Shown here piece after piece: positions 22,075-30,532 of a stretch of 64,000 nt of DNA (position 1 is its first letter; the number at the start of each line of letters is the position of its first letter). Under the pieces are notes generated by a model that was not told where the DNA came from, searched no databases, and was given only the letters and a program-made list of their open reading frames with translations. The position numbers and the translations under genes were made by a program. The stretch is from Simmondsia chinensis (taxonomy: Eukaryota > Streptophyta > Magnoliopsida > Caryophyllales > Simmondsiaceae): the NCBI GenBank assembly GCA_018398585.1, contig JAGTTD010000005.1, positions 13,753,355 to 13,817,354 on the forward strand. The letters run 5' to 3'.

Positions 22075-22629
22075 CTTGTGAGGCTCCTTCGAGCTCATAA
22101 CGTGAGGGGATGAACCGAGTCATAGCCACCGCAGTGAGAGTGGGCGGTGATGGTGACATCCCGGAAGATGAATGAATTGGCTAGATGGCCATTCTCGCAA
22201 AAGGTTTTATGGCTATGCTTAAAAGCCGTTTAGAAATCGTGGATGAAAGAGTCCAATAAACAATGAGAGAAGCCTTTGAGAGACGTGTTGAAATAGAGCA
22301 CAATCTAGCGGTTCAGCATGATAACTCTGCCACCATGATAGCTGTAATAAACAACGTTGGAACCTCAATGCATGATAGGCTTCACAAAGAGACTGACAAA
22401 GTCTTGGTTGAAATGAACTCAACCTTGTCTTCTACTGCTACCCTTATTGCTAAGGACGTGGCAAATAGACAATAGTTGAGGTTGAGCTTATCTTGGTTAA
22501 ACAGGTTATGGCTCATAATGGGTAAGTTTAAGCTTTTAAAGAGGATATCAAGCAACTTAGGCTAGCATCTCTTCCATTAGCACCAACTGGAAATCCTCTT
22601 GAGGCTCCTTCGAGCTCGTGATTACTAGT
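22075..22629 (+). pseudogene. unrecognised coding remnant, coiled-coil gag-like
   Basis: From about 22200 one plus frame reads GFMAMLKSRLEIVDERVQ, a stop, then 70 residues (22263-22475) rich in E, H, N and T that look helical. A frameshift then leads to VELILVKQVMAHNG, AFKEDIKQLRLASLPLAPTGNP and LEAPSSS. It resembles the coiled-coil start of a gypsy gag but has no diagnostic motif, so I do not assign it. The sequence TGAGGCTCCTTCGAGCTC occurs at about 22079 and again at about 22601, bracketing the piece. Confidence 0.35.
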
Positions 22630-23188
22630 TGTTTATAATGTTGGCCCGGTATTTACTCGGCCAGTGACCCAATATGGGCGACCTAGAATGGGCAAGTGAT
22701 ATACACACACCACATACACTCAAATATTTAACAACCCATTTAGACGGACCTGCTTATAATATAGGGGGTAGCTTGCTAGGCGAGTAACTTATACAAATCG
22801 GTTAGTCGTAAAAGGATTGAAGGTTATACCTAGTTTAATTTACTCGCCCGATACCTGCTCACCCTGTGTCTACCTGCTCGGTACTTATTGCCTCGATGCT
22901 ACAGGTATAAAAAGCAGGTAATAAATATATAAAAACTATCTAAAAAAACTAAACTTAACTTAGAAAACTGGACTCTAAAAAATACCAAGTAGACAAGCCA
23001 CACCAAATGTAGCTATGTGTCCTCAAAGAACACGTGGCAACATTTGATGAAATGAAGTGGGGGTCACCTTCACCCACACGTCTCCCTCTTTGCTGTAAAG
23101 AGGGGGGAGGAGAAAAGGAAGTGGCATCATCAAAGAAGGCAAACATCACACGCATCCTTCCTTCTGTTTCTCGCAATTGATCATCTCT

Positions 23189-23442
23189 CAACAACAACAA
23201 TAGCGACAACAGACTCAGTGCCTCAAAGGCTTCCGCATAAGCAAGGTCTGGGAGAGGTAGATATACGCAGCCTTACCCCTTCAGGGTGTAACCCTGCCGA
23301 GATGCTATTTCTAAGGACCTCTAACCTTATAGGGTTGGAAACACGAGGACTTTCCAGGAGGTCACCCATCCTGGTATTACTCTCGCCTCAACACGCTTAA
23401 CTTTAGAGTTCTAATGGGATTAGTGCCTGGTAAATGAACCCT
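23189..23442 (-). mobile_element. SINE copy A with a 5S rRNA-derived head
   Basis: On the minus strand it has a 5S-like head (23442-23332), then a body with the pattern AGGTTAGAGGTCC, AAGGCTGCGTATATCTACC, CTTATGCGGAAGCC and GCACTG, and a tail of TTG repeats (complement CAACAACAACAA at 23189). It is flanked by GCAATTGATCATCTCT (23173-23188) and GCAATTGATCATATCTCT (23443-23460), a target-site duplication with one 2-bp difference. The body and tail recur in 31700-31859 and 61885-62022. SINEs are short Pol III-transcribed elements mobilised by LINEs. The head here carries the 5S internal promoter rather than a tRNA-type one. Confidence 0.85.
23332..23442 (-). pseudogene. 5S rRNA-like segment (head of SINE copy A)
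   Basis: The minus strand contains AAGTTAAGCG (A box of 5S genes), GGCGAGAGTA, and the C box GGATGGGTGACCTCCTGG, followed by AAGTCCTCGTGTT. This covers nearly the whole 5S rRNA, with a deletion of about 10 bp near ATCCCATTAG and changes at both ends. It is not a 5S gene, as it has no terminator or spacer array and lies inside a retroposed unit. Confidence 0.85.
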
Positions 23443-23755
23443 GCAATTGATCATATCTCTGGAGCAATAATTGTTCAAGCCTCCCAACCCTCTCAAGCTA
23501 AGGATCTTACACCCATTATGTCAATTTATTACCTACTTTTACCATTATTTCATGAGATCTATACTAACTTGAGCCTCAGAGGGGTCCCTGTGAGCTACCC
23601 TATGGGTTCCTCTAACCTTTTGTTTTAATCTTATAGGGAAAATCAAGCCAATTGTGTAGCTAGAGATTGAGTTTAGCTTATCCTTACAAACCCCATCTCA
23701 TGCAGAACTCTAAAACGATGTATAAGCACATTGACCAAATTCATTGTAAACATTT

Positions 23756-23773
23756 TGGAGCCATCTGTGGGAA
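23756..23773 (+). other. primer binding site of the Tat-like element
   Basis: TGGAGCCATCTGTGGGAA resembles TGGCGCCGTCTGTGGGAA, common just after the 5' LTR of Tat/Ogre-lineage gypsy elements, with two changes. It lies 4 bp after the LTR end at 23752. Confidence 0.6.
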
Positions 23774-23949
23774 GGATCATAAGCTCACGCCTAGCCTAAT
23801 GTTTCTTGTAAGATTCAACCATTTTTAATATCAAGTAAGTTAATTTTAATACTTTTTTTGGTCTCTTTGGTATTCTTTATGACAAAAACAAGCTTAGCCA
23901 ATTGAAATTGATAAAAGAGGCTTTTTGAATAAACTCAAGTACTGCTACA

Positions 23950-24640
23950 TTTTATTTATGCCTCTTTTTTTTATCTTTTTTTGATACAAAATCTGAAAAA
24001 TCATCATTGGTATCTAGAGCTTTTCAAGAGCTTCATTTTGTTATGTAATTCGGTCCGTAATGCTTCGCGGATTGAAAGTTATGACCGTTTTAAATTATAA
24101 GGTAAGTTATATGGCCCACCTGCATCTGACACGCCCATATAACTTTTCATGTACTTTCTTTTGTCACAAGTTCAAAAGTCATCATAAAAAAACCTAGAAA
24201 TCTCTAAGGGCTTCGTTTTGATCTATAACTCTTCACGGATTGGAAGTTACGCCCATTTTAAGTCGTAAGGTAAGTTACCAAATCAGAGTGCATGGTGCTC
24301 GCCCACTTCACCTTTTATATGCTCTCTTTGTTCCAAAACTTTGAGAAATCATTCTAGGTGTATAGAAATCTTCAAGAGCATTGTTTTGAGAGGTTATTTT
24401 ACTCGTAGTGCCTCAAGGATTAAGAGTTATGTTTGTTAAGTGTCAGGGTCAAGTTCTATAAGCCACCAATCACTACCATGTCAGAGAAATTCTTACGACG
24501 TCTTTGTTATCTTTTCTCTAAAATGTGGGAAACTATTATGGCTACATAGATCTCTTGAAGAGCTTCGTTTTAATATGCAACTCGCTCTATAAGTCCTTAC
24601 GGATAAAACATTATATCCATTCAATATTACGTGATACTTT
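23950..24640 (+). repeat. four diverged copies of a ~177-bp tandem repeat
   Basis: The motif GAGCTTCGTTTTGATAT-like starts near 24029, 24208, 24377 and 24558 (spacings about 179, 169 and 181). Each is followed by AACTCG-TC-GTA, CGGATT-AAAGTTATG and, further on, a TCTTTGTT or TTTCTTTTGT motif. The copies differ at many sites. It lies downstream of the Tat-like primer binding site, so it may be part of that element's untranslated interior. Confidence 0.75.
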
Positions 24641-25020
24641 ATATATTTAAAGAAAAAGTAAAAAAACAAAAAAACAAAAAAAGAGTGTCTTGACCACCCA
24701 TTACAATTTTGACCATCATCTTCACCACCACCGCTAAACTACACACCCATACCATTGTCCACGCCTCCACTACCACCACTAGTACCGGCACGACCCTGGC
24801 TCGCCCTCGCCTTGCCTGCCCCATCTCTAGGTCTCCCACCTCTAGGTCGCCCCACTCTGGCCCACGCTAACCACTAGTCCACCTTGACCCATGGCTCGTC
24901 GTGGCATGTTGATCGTCATGTAGTGTTGACCACCATGTTCGACTCCCCGCACAAGGCGTCATCTTTGGCCACTATCACCACCCGCCATGGTCAAATAACT
25001 CTAACCTTTTCTCTCTTTTT
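24641..25020. other. C-rich stretch, no gene recognised
   Basis: It contains an A-rich run (24651-24680) and a C-rich, CCACC-rich part (24690-24990) that stands out from the AT-rich surroundings. The minus frame at 24639-24839 is low-complexity (V/M/G/A) and looks like chance. No domain is visible. Confidence 0.35.
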
Positions 25021-26560
25021 CGATCCTAAAAGGGTCAATTTTTATTACAATCGTAGTTTAATTCAACGCTAAAAGAGTTAATTTTCATCAGAATCTTAGT
25101 CTAATTCAACCTCAAATGGATCAATTTTCATTACAATCTCTATTCAATTCAACCCTCAACAGTTAATTTTCGTCACAATCTTAATTTAATATAATTGTGA
25201 TCGAATCAACTTTTGTTACAATCCCTATTTAATCGAACTCCAAAAATTATTTAGCTTTCATCAACTCTGATTGAGTCAATCTTCACTACAATCTCTATTC
25301 AACTCAACCCTAAATGTTCAATTTTTTGTCAGAATTTTAATTTAACTCGACCCTAATTAGCTCAATTGTTGTTGCAATCTCTAAATGGGTTAATTTTCGT
25401 TAACTCTATTTGACCAAATTTTTATTACAGTTTTAGGATAATTCAACACTAAAAGGATCAATTTTCATTACAATCTTATTTTAATCCAAACATAAAGGGT
25501 TATTTTCATTATAATATATATTCTATTTAACCCTGACTTGGGTCAATTTCTACTACAACCTTAATCTAAATCACCCCCAAAGGGTTAATTTTCATTAAAA
25601 CCTTAATTTTCATCAACTCTGATTGAAAATATTTCTATTACAATCTTAGTTTAATTCAACCCTAAGTGGGTCAATTTTAATTAGAATTTCAATTCCATTC
25701 AACCCTAAGAGGTTAGTTTCTATTGCAATTTTAGTTTAATTCAGCTCTAACTGGGACAATTTTCATAATAATCTCAATCTAGCACAACCCTAATTGTGTC
25801 AATTTTCGTCATAATCTTCGTTTAGTTCAACCCTACTTGAATCTCAGTTCAATTCAAACCTCTTTGAGCTAATTTTTGTCACAATCTAAGTTTAGTTCAA
25901 CCCTCTTTGAGCTAATTTTCATCACAGTTTCAGTTTAATTCAACCCCAAAGGGTCAATTTTTAGTATAATCTTAGTTTAATTCAACTCTAAAGGATAAAT
26001 TTTCATTACAATCCCTATTCCTTTCAACCCTACATGCGTTAGTTTTTGTCAATTCTAGTTGAACCAATTTTTATTACCATCTTAGCTTAGCTAAACCCTA
26101 AATGGATCAATTCTCATTATAATCTCAACTCAACCCTATTTTAGCTAATTCTTGTTACAATATATGTTTAATTCAACCCTTTGTGAAATAATTCTCGTCA
26201 TAATCTCGGTTTGAACTCATTCTCGTTACAAGCTCAGTTTAGTTCAACCCTCATTTAGCCAATTTTTGTTACAATTTCCATTCAATTAAACCTTAATTGG
26301 ATCATGTCTGTGATGATCTTAGTTCTATTCAACCCTAATTGAACCCATCTTTGTTGCAATTTCTATTCAACTAAATCCTAATCGGGTCAGTTTTAGTTAC
26401 AATCCTAGGATGGACTTTGGTCGAATCTCAATTTAACTAAACCTTGTTTCAATTCAATCTTCGTTGTAATTCATATTGAACCAATTCTCATTCAATTAAG
26501 TTGTAATTGAGTATAATCTTCTTACATTTCATTCTTATCCAATTGAATTCAGATTAAATC
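25020..26560. repeat. long diverged tandem repeat, unit about 50 bp
   Basis: About 1.5 kb built from variants of the unit CAACCCTAAA-GGGTCAATT, then TTCATTACAATCTTAGTTTAA. I estimate about 28-30 units, differing by substitutions and small gaps and sometimes truncated to 30-40 bp. No open frame. The repeat starts abruptly after 25020 and fades after 26560. Confidence 0.85.
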
Positions 26561-26948
26561 AACTTTCACCAATTTGTTCATATAGCAACCGAAATTATTG
26601 ATCCTACTTGCAGTTCTAGCTTTGCCCTATTTGCCCATGAATATCTTTTGCTATAATTTCTTATGTCTTTGATAATGTCATCCAAATCTCCCTTGTGTTC
26701 TTATTGAAATTAAGGCTCTTTCAACTGTTATTTCATAATACAACTCTAATAGACAGTCTATTCTACCATTATATTCAACTATTGTATAAACTCAAAAGCT
26801 ATCTACTTTTTATTTTTGGGGGCCTTAGTTGGACAGTTTCTCTGAATCAGTCACAAATTATTAAATTCCTCTAGACACGCTATCAAAAATGAATAAAATA
26901 ACGATTTCCTTCTATTAATTGCATACAAAACAAAAATTCATCAGGTGA
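26561..26948. other. no gene or repeat recognised
   Basis: About 390 bp of AT-rich sequence between the tandem repeat and SINE copy B. I see no coding signal. Confidence 0.35.
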
Positions 26949-26972
26949 TACCCTCTATTAGAAACTAAAAAA

Positions 26973-27219
26973 AGCAACATTTCCAGTGTCCCAAGAGCTC
27001 CCGCCTAAGTATAGAGGTTTTGGGTTGGGGGGGGGGGGGGGGGGGGGGGGGGGGTGCTGTGGATGTACACAGCCTCCCTCCTTCAGGGCTTGTTTCCAAG
27101 AACCCCTAACCTGAGGAGTGCAGCATGAGGGCTTCCTAGGAGGTCATCCATCTTGTTACTACTCTTACCGAAGGGCGCTTAACTTTGGAGTTCTAATGGA
27201 TCATATGCTTGCGTGTTGG
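26973..27219 (-). mobile_element. SINE copy B with a 5S rRNA-derived head
   Basis: Same order as copy A on the minus strand. The 5S-like head occupies 27219-27117 and includes CGCTTAACTTTGGAG and CCTAGGAGGTCATCCATC in plus-strand view. The body follows (AGGTTAGGGGTTCTTGGAAAC, GAGGCTGTGTACATCC, TTAGGCGGGAGC), and the tail is decayed. A 28-base G run (27027-27054) sits in the body where copy A has GGGAGAGG in this strand. Flanks match imperfectly: TACCCTCTATTAGAAACT (26949-26966) and TACCCTCTTAGGTTACT (27220-27236), each followed by an A run. This is an older target-site duplication. Confidence 0.75.
27027..27054. repeat. G28 homopolymer
   Basis: Twenty-eight uninterrupted G within the body of SINE copy B. 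Confidence 0.9.
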
Positions 27220-28376
27220 TACCCTCTTAGGTTACTAAAAACTATGACTTCTTTCTATATATCTTCTCTGTTATTCACTTCGGTTAGGTAATGAAAACCA
27301 CATACAAATTGAGTGTGGAACCTGTTGAGAAAATGTTTGAATCACCTGCATCTCATAAACATCATGTATATCTAAACTTCTCTTGTTGTAGATCGACTGT
27401 TAGAACTATAACGTTCCATCTTAAATTATTGTAACTGTTGGGAAAAGATATAAATTTTGTGGAAAAAACAAACTATGATGCCGACTATTGGGTTCACAGT
27501 TCCCAACTATGGTCAAGACAATATGCACCTATTAGAGCACTTAGAATATGAGACTCTTCTATTTACCTAAGCCCTCGGCCAGAGAGTCACGCTTCGTGAC
27601 ACCTCAAGTGCCAAACTTCCCAGGAATAGGTTTATCTCTATAAATCTTTTGCCCTAATACCGGTTGTTGGGATGAATTTTAAAAATTCTCCCTAAAGTTT
27701 ACGCAGCAAAACAGGTTTATAATTCATAACTCTAAACCTATGGTCGATTTAAAATTTTTGATTTTAAATTTGCTGAGTTAAATTCATAATTTAAATCAAC
27801 ATATCTAAATTCTCAATTTAGATCTATAGACCTTTTACTCTAACACATTCATAACAATATACAAACTTAAATAGGCATAATAACGAATACTGTAAATAAA
27901 TAGAAAAGCGAAACTAAAAGAAGGAGGAAAGAGGAACATACCTAGAATTGCTCCAATTATAAAGAATACCAAGAGAAACGAGACCCTGCAATCTTCTACG
28001 CAATGACCTCGAACTTCCCGTAGGGTGGGCTCCGAAAAATATTAGATTAAGGAAAGAAAAATTTCAACAGAAATTTTTCTCTCCAATTAGGTCCCCGAAA
28101 CTATTTCCAGAAACCCTAAATAATCTATTTTTATTGAATGCCAAACTAATGAAATAGGTGCCTCTATTTATAGTAGACGACCGGAGCGAAAAAATAGCTG
28201 AAAAACGATGTGGGATACGCTAAAAAAAATTCCAGTTAAATCAAAACGCAACGTTTCAATCAAAGAGGAATTCAAAACGACGTGTTTTAACCCTGACCGT
28301 ACAGTGCATGCTTTGGCTTATCACCGCGTGACACGTGGCATGCGGTGATTGGTCTGCTTATGCGGACGCGGATAAC

Positions 28377-28993
28377 TGCCACGGACACGATATTCCCTAG
28401 TCCGTGACAATGCCCAGGTCGCTGCTAGTGTCGGGCCAGACCGTTGTCATGGCATTGCCTCAGTCGCTGCCCAGTTCGCGCCCCTGCCACATCATGACAT
28501 TGTCAAACCTTGTCTTGGTCGCGCCCTAAGCTTGTCCCAGCCGTGTCCGAGGTCGCGCCCAGGCCATGCCATGCTCCGCGTCTCCAGCGTCCCTTCCTAA
28601 GTCAGTGCCGCACCTGAACAGTGCCTGGACCCTCCTTACTAGCCGTTGGGGCCACGCCTCCTAGCCGTTGGAAGATTCCCTTAGGATATTATTTGATTTT
28701 ATTGATGTAATTAAGTATTCTCAAGTATTATTTTAGTATTTCTTGTATTTTCTATAAAAAGGCATTTGTATTCATTTTGTAATGTAATCAAGTATAATCA
28801 ATTGAACTGTATGAAATATCTCTTCATTTCTCATCTGAATTCTCTCTTCTCATCTAAGTCTACTTCTCTTTCTCATCTAACTCTAATTCTTTCTCTCATC
28901 TAAACTCTAATTCTCTTTCTTTTCTCATCTAAACCTTTCTTTTATTGGGCCCAAGTCTTGCACTTTGGCCGTCACATCCGCAAGGTTGTGACA
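28377..28993 (+). repeat. 5' LTR of the nested RRM element
   Basis: It starts TGCCACGGACACG (TGTCAC in the 3' copy) and ends GGTTGTGACA. GC-rich first half, then AT-rich, then a CT-rich segment with repeats of TCTCATCTAA and CTCTAATTCT. A TATA box (TATAAAAA) lies at 28753-28760, so transcription should start near 28785. Confidence 0.9.
28753..28760 (+). promoter_or_regulatory. TATA box in the 5' LTR of the nested element
   Basis: TATAAAAA in TTTTCTATAAAAAGGC, well placed for Pol II transcription into the element; the same sequence is at 30904-30911 in the 3' LTR. No experiment supports it here. Confidence 0.6.
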
Positions 28994-28996
28994 AAT

Positions 28997-29008
28997 TGGT
29001 ATCAGAGC
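28997..29008 (+). other. tRNA-Met primer binding site of the nested element
   Basis: TGGTATCAGAGC, complementary to the 3' end of initiator tRNA-Met, 3 bp after the 5' LTR end. Undamaged. Confidence 0.9.
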
Positions 29009-29099
29009 AGTTGCGATCAAGGGCCACGTTCTAATCCGCATTGAAGTGAAGTTACGACCAAGTGGGCAAATCAACAAATGATTCAAGAATTTTGGTGAG

Positions 29100-30365
29100 A
29101 TGGCCACGTTAATTATTAAGGTAACCGAGACCCTTTATCCCATTACCGACGATGTTATTCGTAGAGTTTTCTCTCCTTTTGGGTGTATTGCAAATATAAA
29201 GTACGTCTTGGTGACTTCTCTTAGAGTGGAAGTCCATGTGACTTACACCTCGAGAAATGATGCTGAGAGTGCTTGTAGGTGCTTGCACGGAAGGGACATC
29301 TACAATTGTTGTTGTAAAACGGACATCCAAGTCTCCACGCCTCCTAGGGTGATTACGACCATAGTTTTCTCTACTTTTGATGTAACAACCGGGAGTAATG
29401 CAGCCATAAGGGAAAGCGTAGAGAAGGCGGAAATCGTGACCCATGATGTGAGCAAGACCATACATTCACTAGCCAACAAGCAAAGGGTGGACAAATGGGA
29501 AAACCGAGATAAAATTGTGGTTAATAAAGAGTTGAAGCCTACGATAGATAACTTGACTACCATGGTTATAGGGATTAAGCAAGGAAACCGTGAGTTAAAA
29601 GCCTCAATGTCAACAATAACCGAGACGATGAACCGTATATTGAGTAATCTAGAAAAGCGTTCCGAGAATGTCCCTAAGGTAGTCCCTGAAGTTGCAATGC
29701 AAGAAGAATATAAGGAAGTAGGTAGCCTAGCAAAACAGCAAGCGGAGGTGCCCAACACTGTCAAACCGCGAGAAATTGGGTTAGGTGATGCCCTTACTAT
29801 GCCAGACAAGCCGTTCTTTCAAGAATTGCCCATTGGTATTGAGGACGAACCGGAGGACCTTTCCGTTGTGGAAGACTCGCATGTACCACCAATGTGTGCA
29901 ACCAAGGTGTCCATGGAACTTCAAACATCCGTTGGTGTCACCTTGAACAGTGGGCTTAAGCAATCGGGTAACCGTGGGCAAGGCATATGGAAGGTAGTTG
30001 CGCAATGCCTGGAAAAGCCGTGTGAGGAGTTGCCTTCTTGGTCCGAGGTGCTGTTACGGTCAAAACAGGAGCAACAGCAACCAAAGACGCAGCAGCAACG
30101 TGGTGGGTTGCACAAGAGTAAGGGAACCGGGCTGAAAACCAAGAAGAAGAAGGGCCGGTCATGTGAATGCTTCCCAAGAACCGGGATCAAAACTAAAATG
30201 TTCAAGGGTCTGAGTCATCCATCTTCGCAACAACAGCTCGTTGTTGAGCAAGTAAGGACATTTGGGGACTTTGGACCGAGGGCCGAGAAAACATCGCTTT
30301 GGAAATGTTTTCCAAGAACGGGAATTGGAGCCAGAGTCTTCAAGGGGTCGAGACGCTCAGCTTAG
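29100..30365 (+). CDS. 421-aa retroelement protein with a PTB-like RRM domain
   Basis: The only long intact ORF in the window, starting at the ATG about 90 bp after the primer binding site. Residues 4-79 look like an RNA recognition motif closest to RRM2-type domains of plant polypyrimidine-tract-binding proteins. TLYPITDDVIRRVFSPFG and LHGRDIYNCCCKTDIQVS correspond to the PTB pattern YP-T-DV---VFSP-G and L-GR-IY--CC--DIQ-S, while the central RNP1-like strand is divergent. Residues 100-186 are probably helical and coiled. Residues about 320-355 are rich in K, Q and R. CFPRTGI occurs twice (357 and 403), each followed by FKG. There is no zinc knuckle or enzyme domain. I infer a gag-like or RNA-binding role for particle or RNA handling; a captured host RRM is the alternative reading of its origin. 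Confidence 0.85.
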   Translation: MATLIIKVTETLYPITDDVIRRVFSPFGCIANIKYVLVTSLRVEVHVTYTSRNDAESACRCLHGRDIYNCCCKTDIQVSTPPRVITTIVFSTFDVTTGSNAAIRESVEKAEIVTHDVSKTIHSLANKQRVDKWENRDKIVVNKELKPTIDNLTTMVIGIKQGNRELKASMSTITETMNRILSNLEKRSENVPKVVPEVAMQEEYKEVGSLAKQQAEVPNTVKPREIGLGDALTMPDKPFFQELPIGIEDEPEDLSVVEDSHVPPMCATKVSMELQTSVGVTLNSGLKQSGNRGQGIWKVVAQCLEKPCEELPSWSEVLLRSKQEQQQPKTQQQRGGLHKSKGTGLKTKKKKGRSCECFPRTGIKTKMFKGLSHPSSQQQLVVEQVRTFGDFGPRAEKTSLWKCFPRTGIGARVFKGSRRSA

Positions 30366-30369
30366 CTTA

Positions 30370-30532
30370 CGATCCTTGAGGACAAGGACCATCCATTCGA
30401 CCCGGGAAAAGAGGTAAAGGATATGGACAATAATAAGGTCACAAAGGGCCGAACAATCAAAAGAAATCCGGGAGCCCAAGTTTGCACCGTCATCGCATCC
30501 TTGAGGACAAGGATGAACTTAAGGGGCGGGAA
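30370..30532 (+). other. 3' untranslated part and polypurine tract of the nested element
   Basis: ATCCTTGAGGACAAGGA occurs twice (about 30370 and 30497), a short direct duplication in the 3' untranslated part. The purine run AAGGGGCGGGAA at 30521-30532 directly precedes the 3' LTR and should be the plus-strand primer. Confidence 0.75.

Larger units (their letters stand above)
22630..23752 (+). repeat. Tat-like LTR (5' LTR), interrupted by a SINE
   Basis: It starts TGTTTATAATG and ends ATTGTAAACA, with a primer binding site 4 bp beyond. Two blocks match the insert at 11246-12227. No Tat coding sequence is recognisable downstream; only tandem repeats follow. The SINE at 23189-23442 is nested in it. 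The short ORFs over this stretch have no domains. Confidence 0.55.

Noticed and set aside
23332..23442. Possible 5S rRNA gene
   Set aside because: The 5S-like sequence is fused to a SINE body and tail and bracketed by a TSD, has a deletion and end changes, and lacks a T-run terminator and tandem spacers.
24639..24839. Short GC-rich minus ORF as a possible exon
   Set aside because: Low-complexity V/M/G/A sequence without splice context or a matching neighbour.
28997..29008. tRNA-like sequences (TGGTATCAGAGC and similar) at several places
   Set aside because: They are primer binding sites next to LTRs and have no cloverleaf.
29300..29809. Minus-strand ORF of 169 codons opposite the RRM gene
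   Set aside because: It is antisense to the recognised ORF, has no domain, and is one of several shadow frames there.
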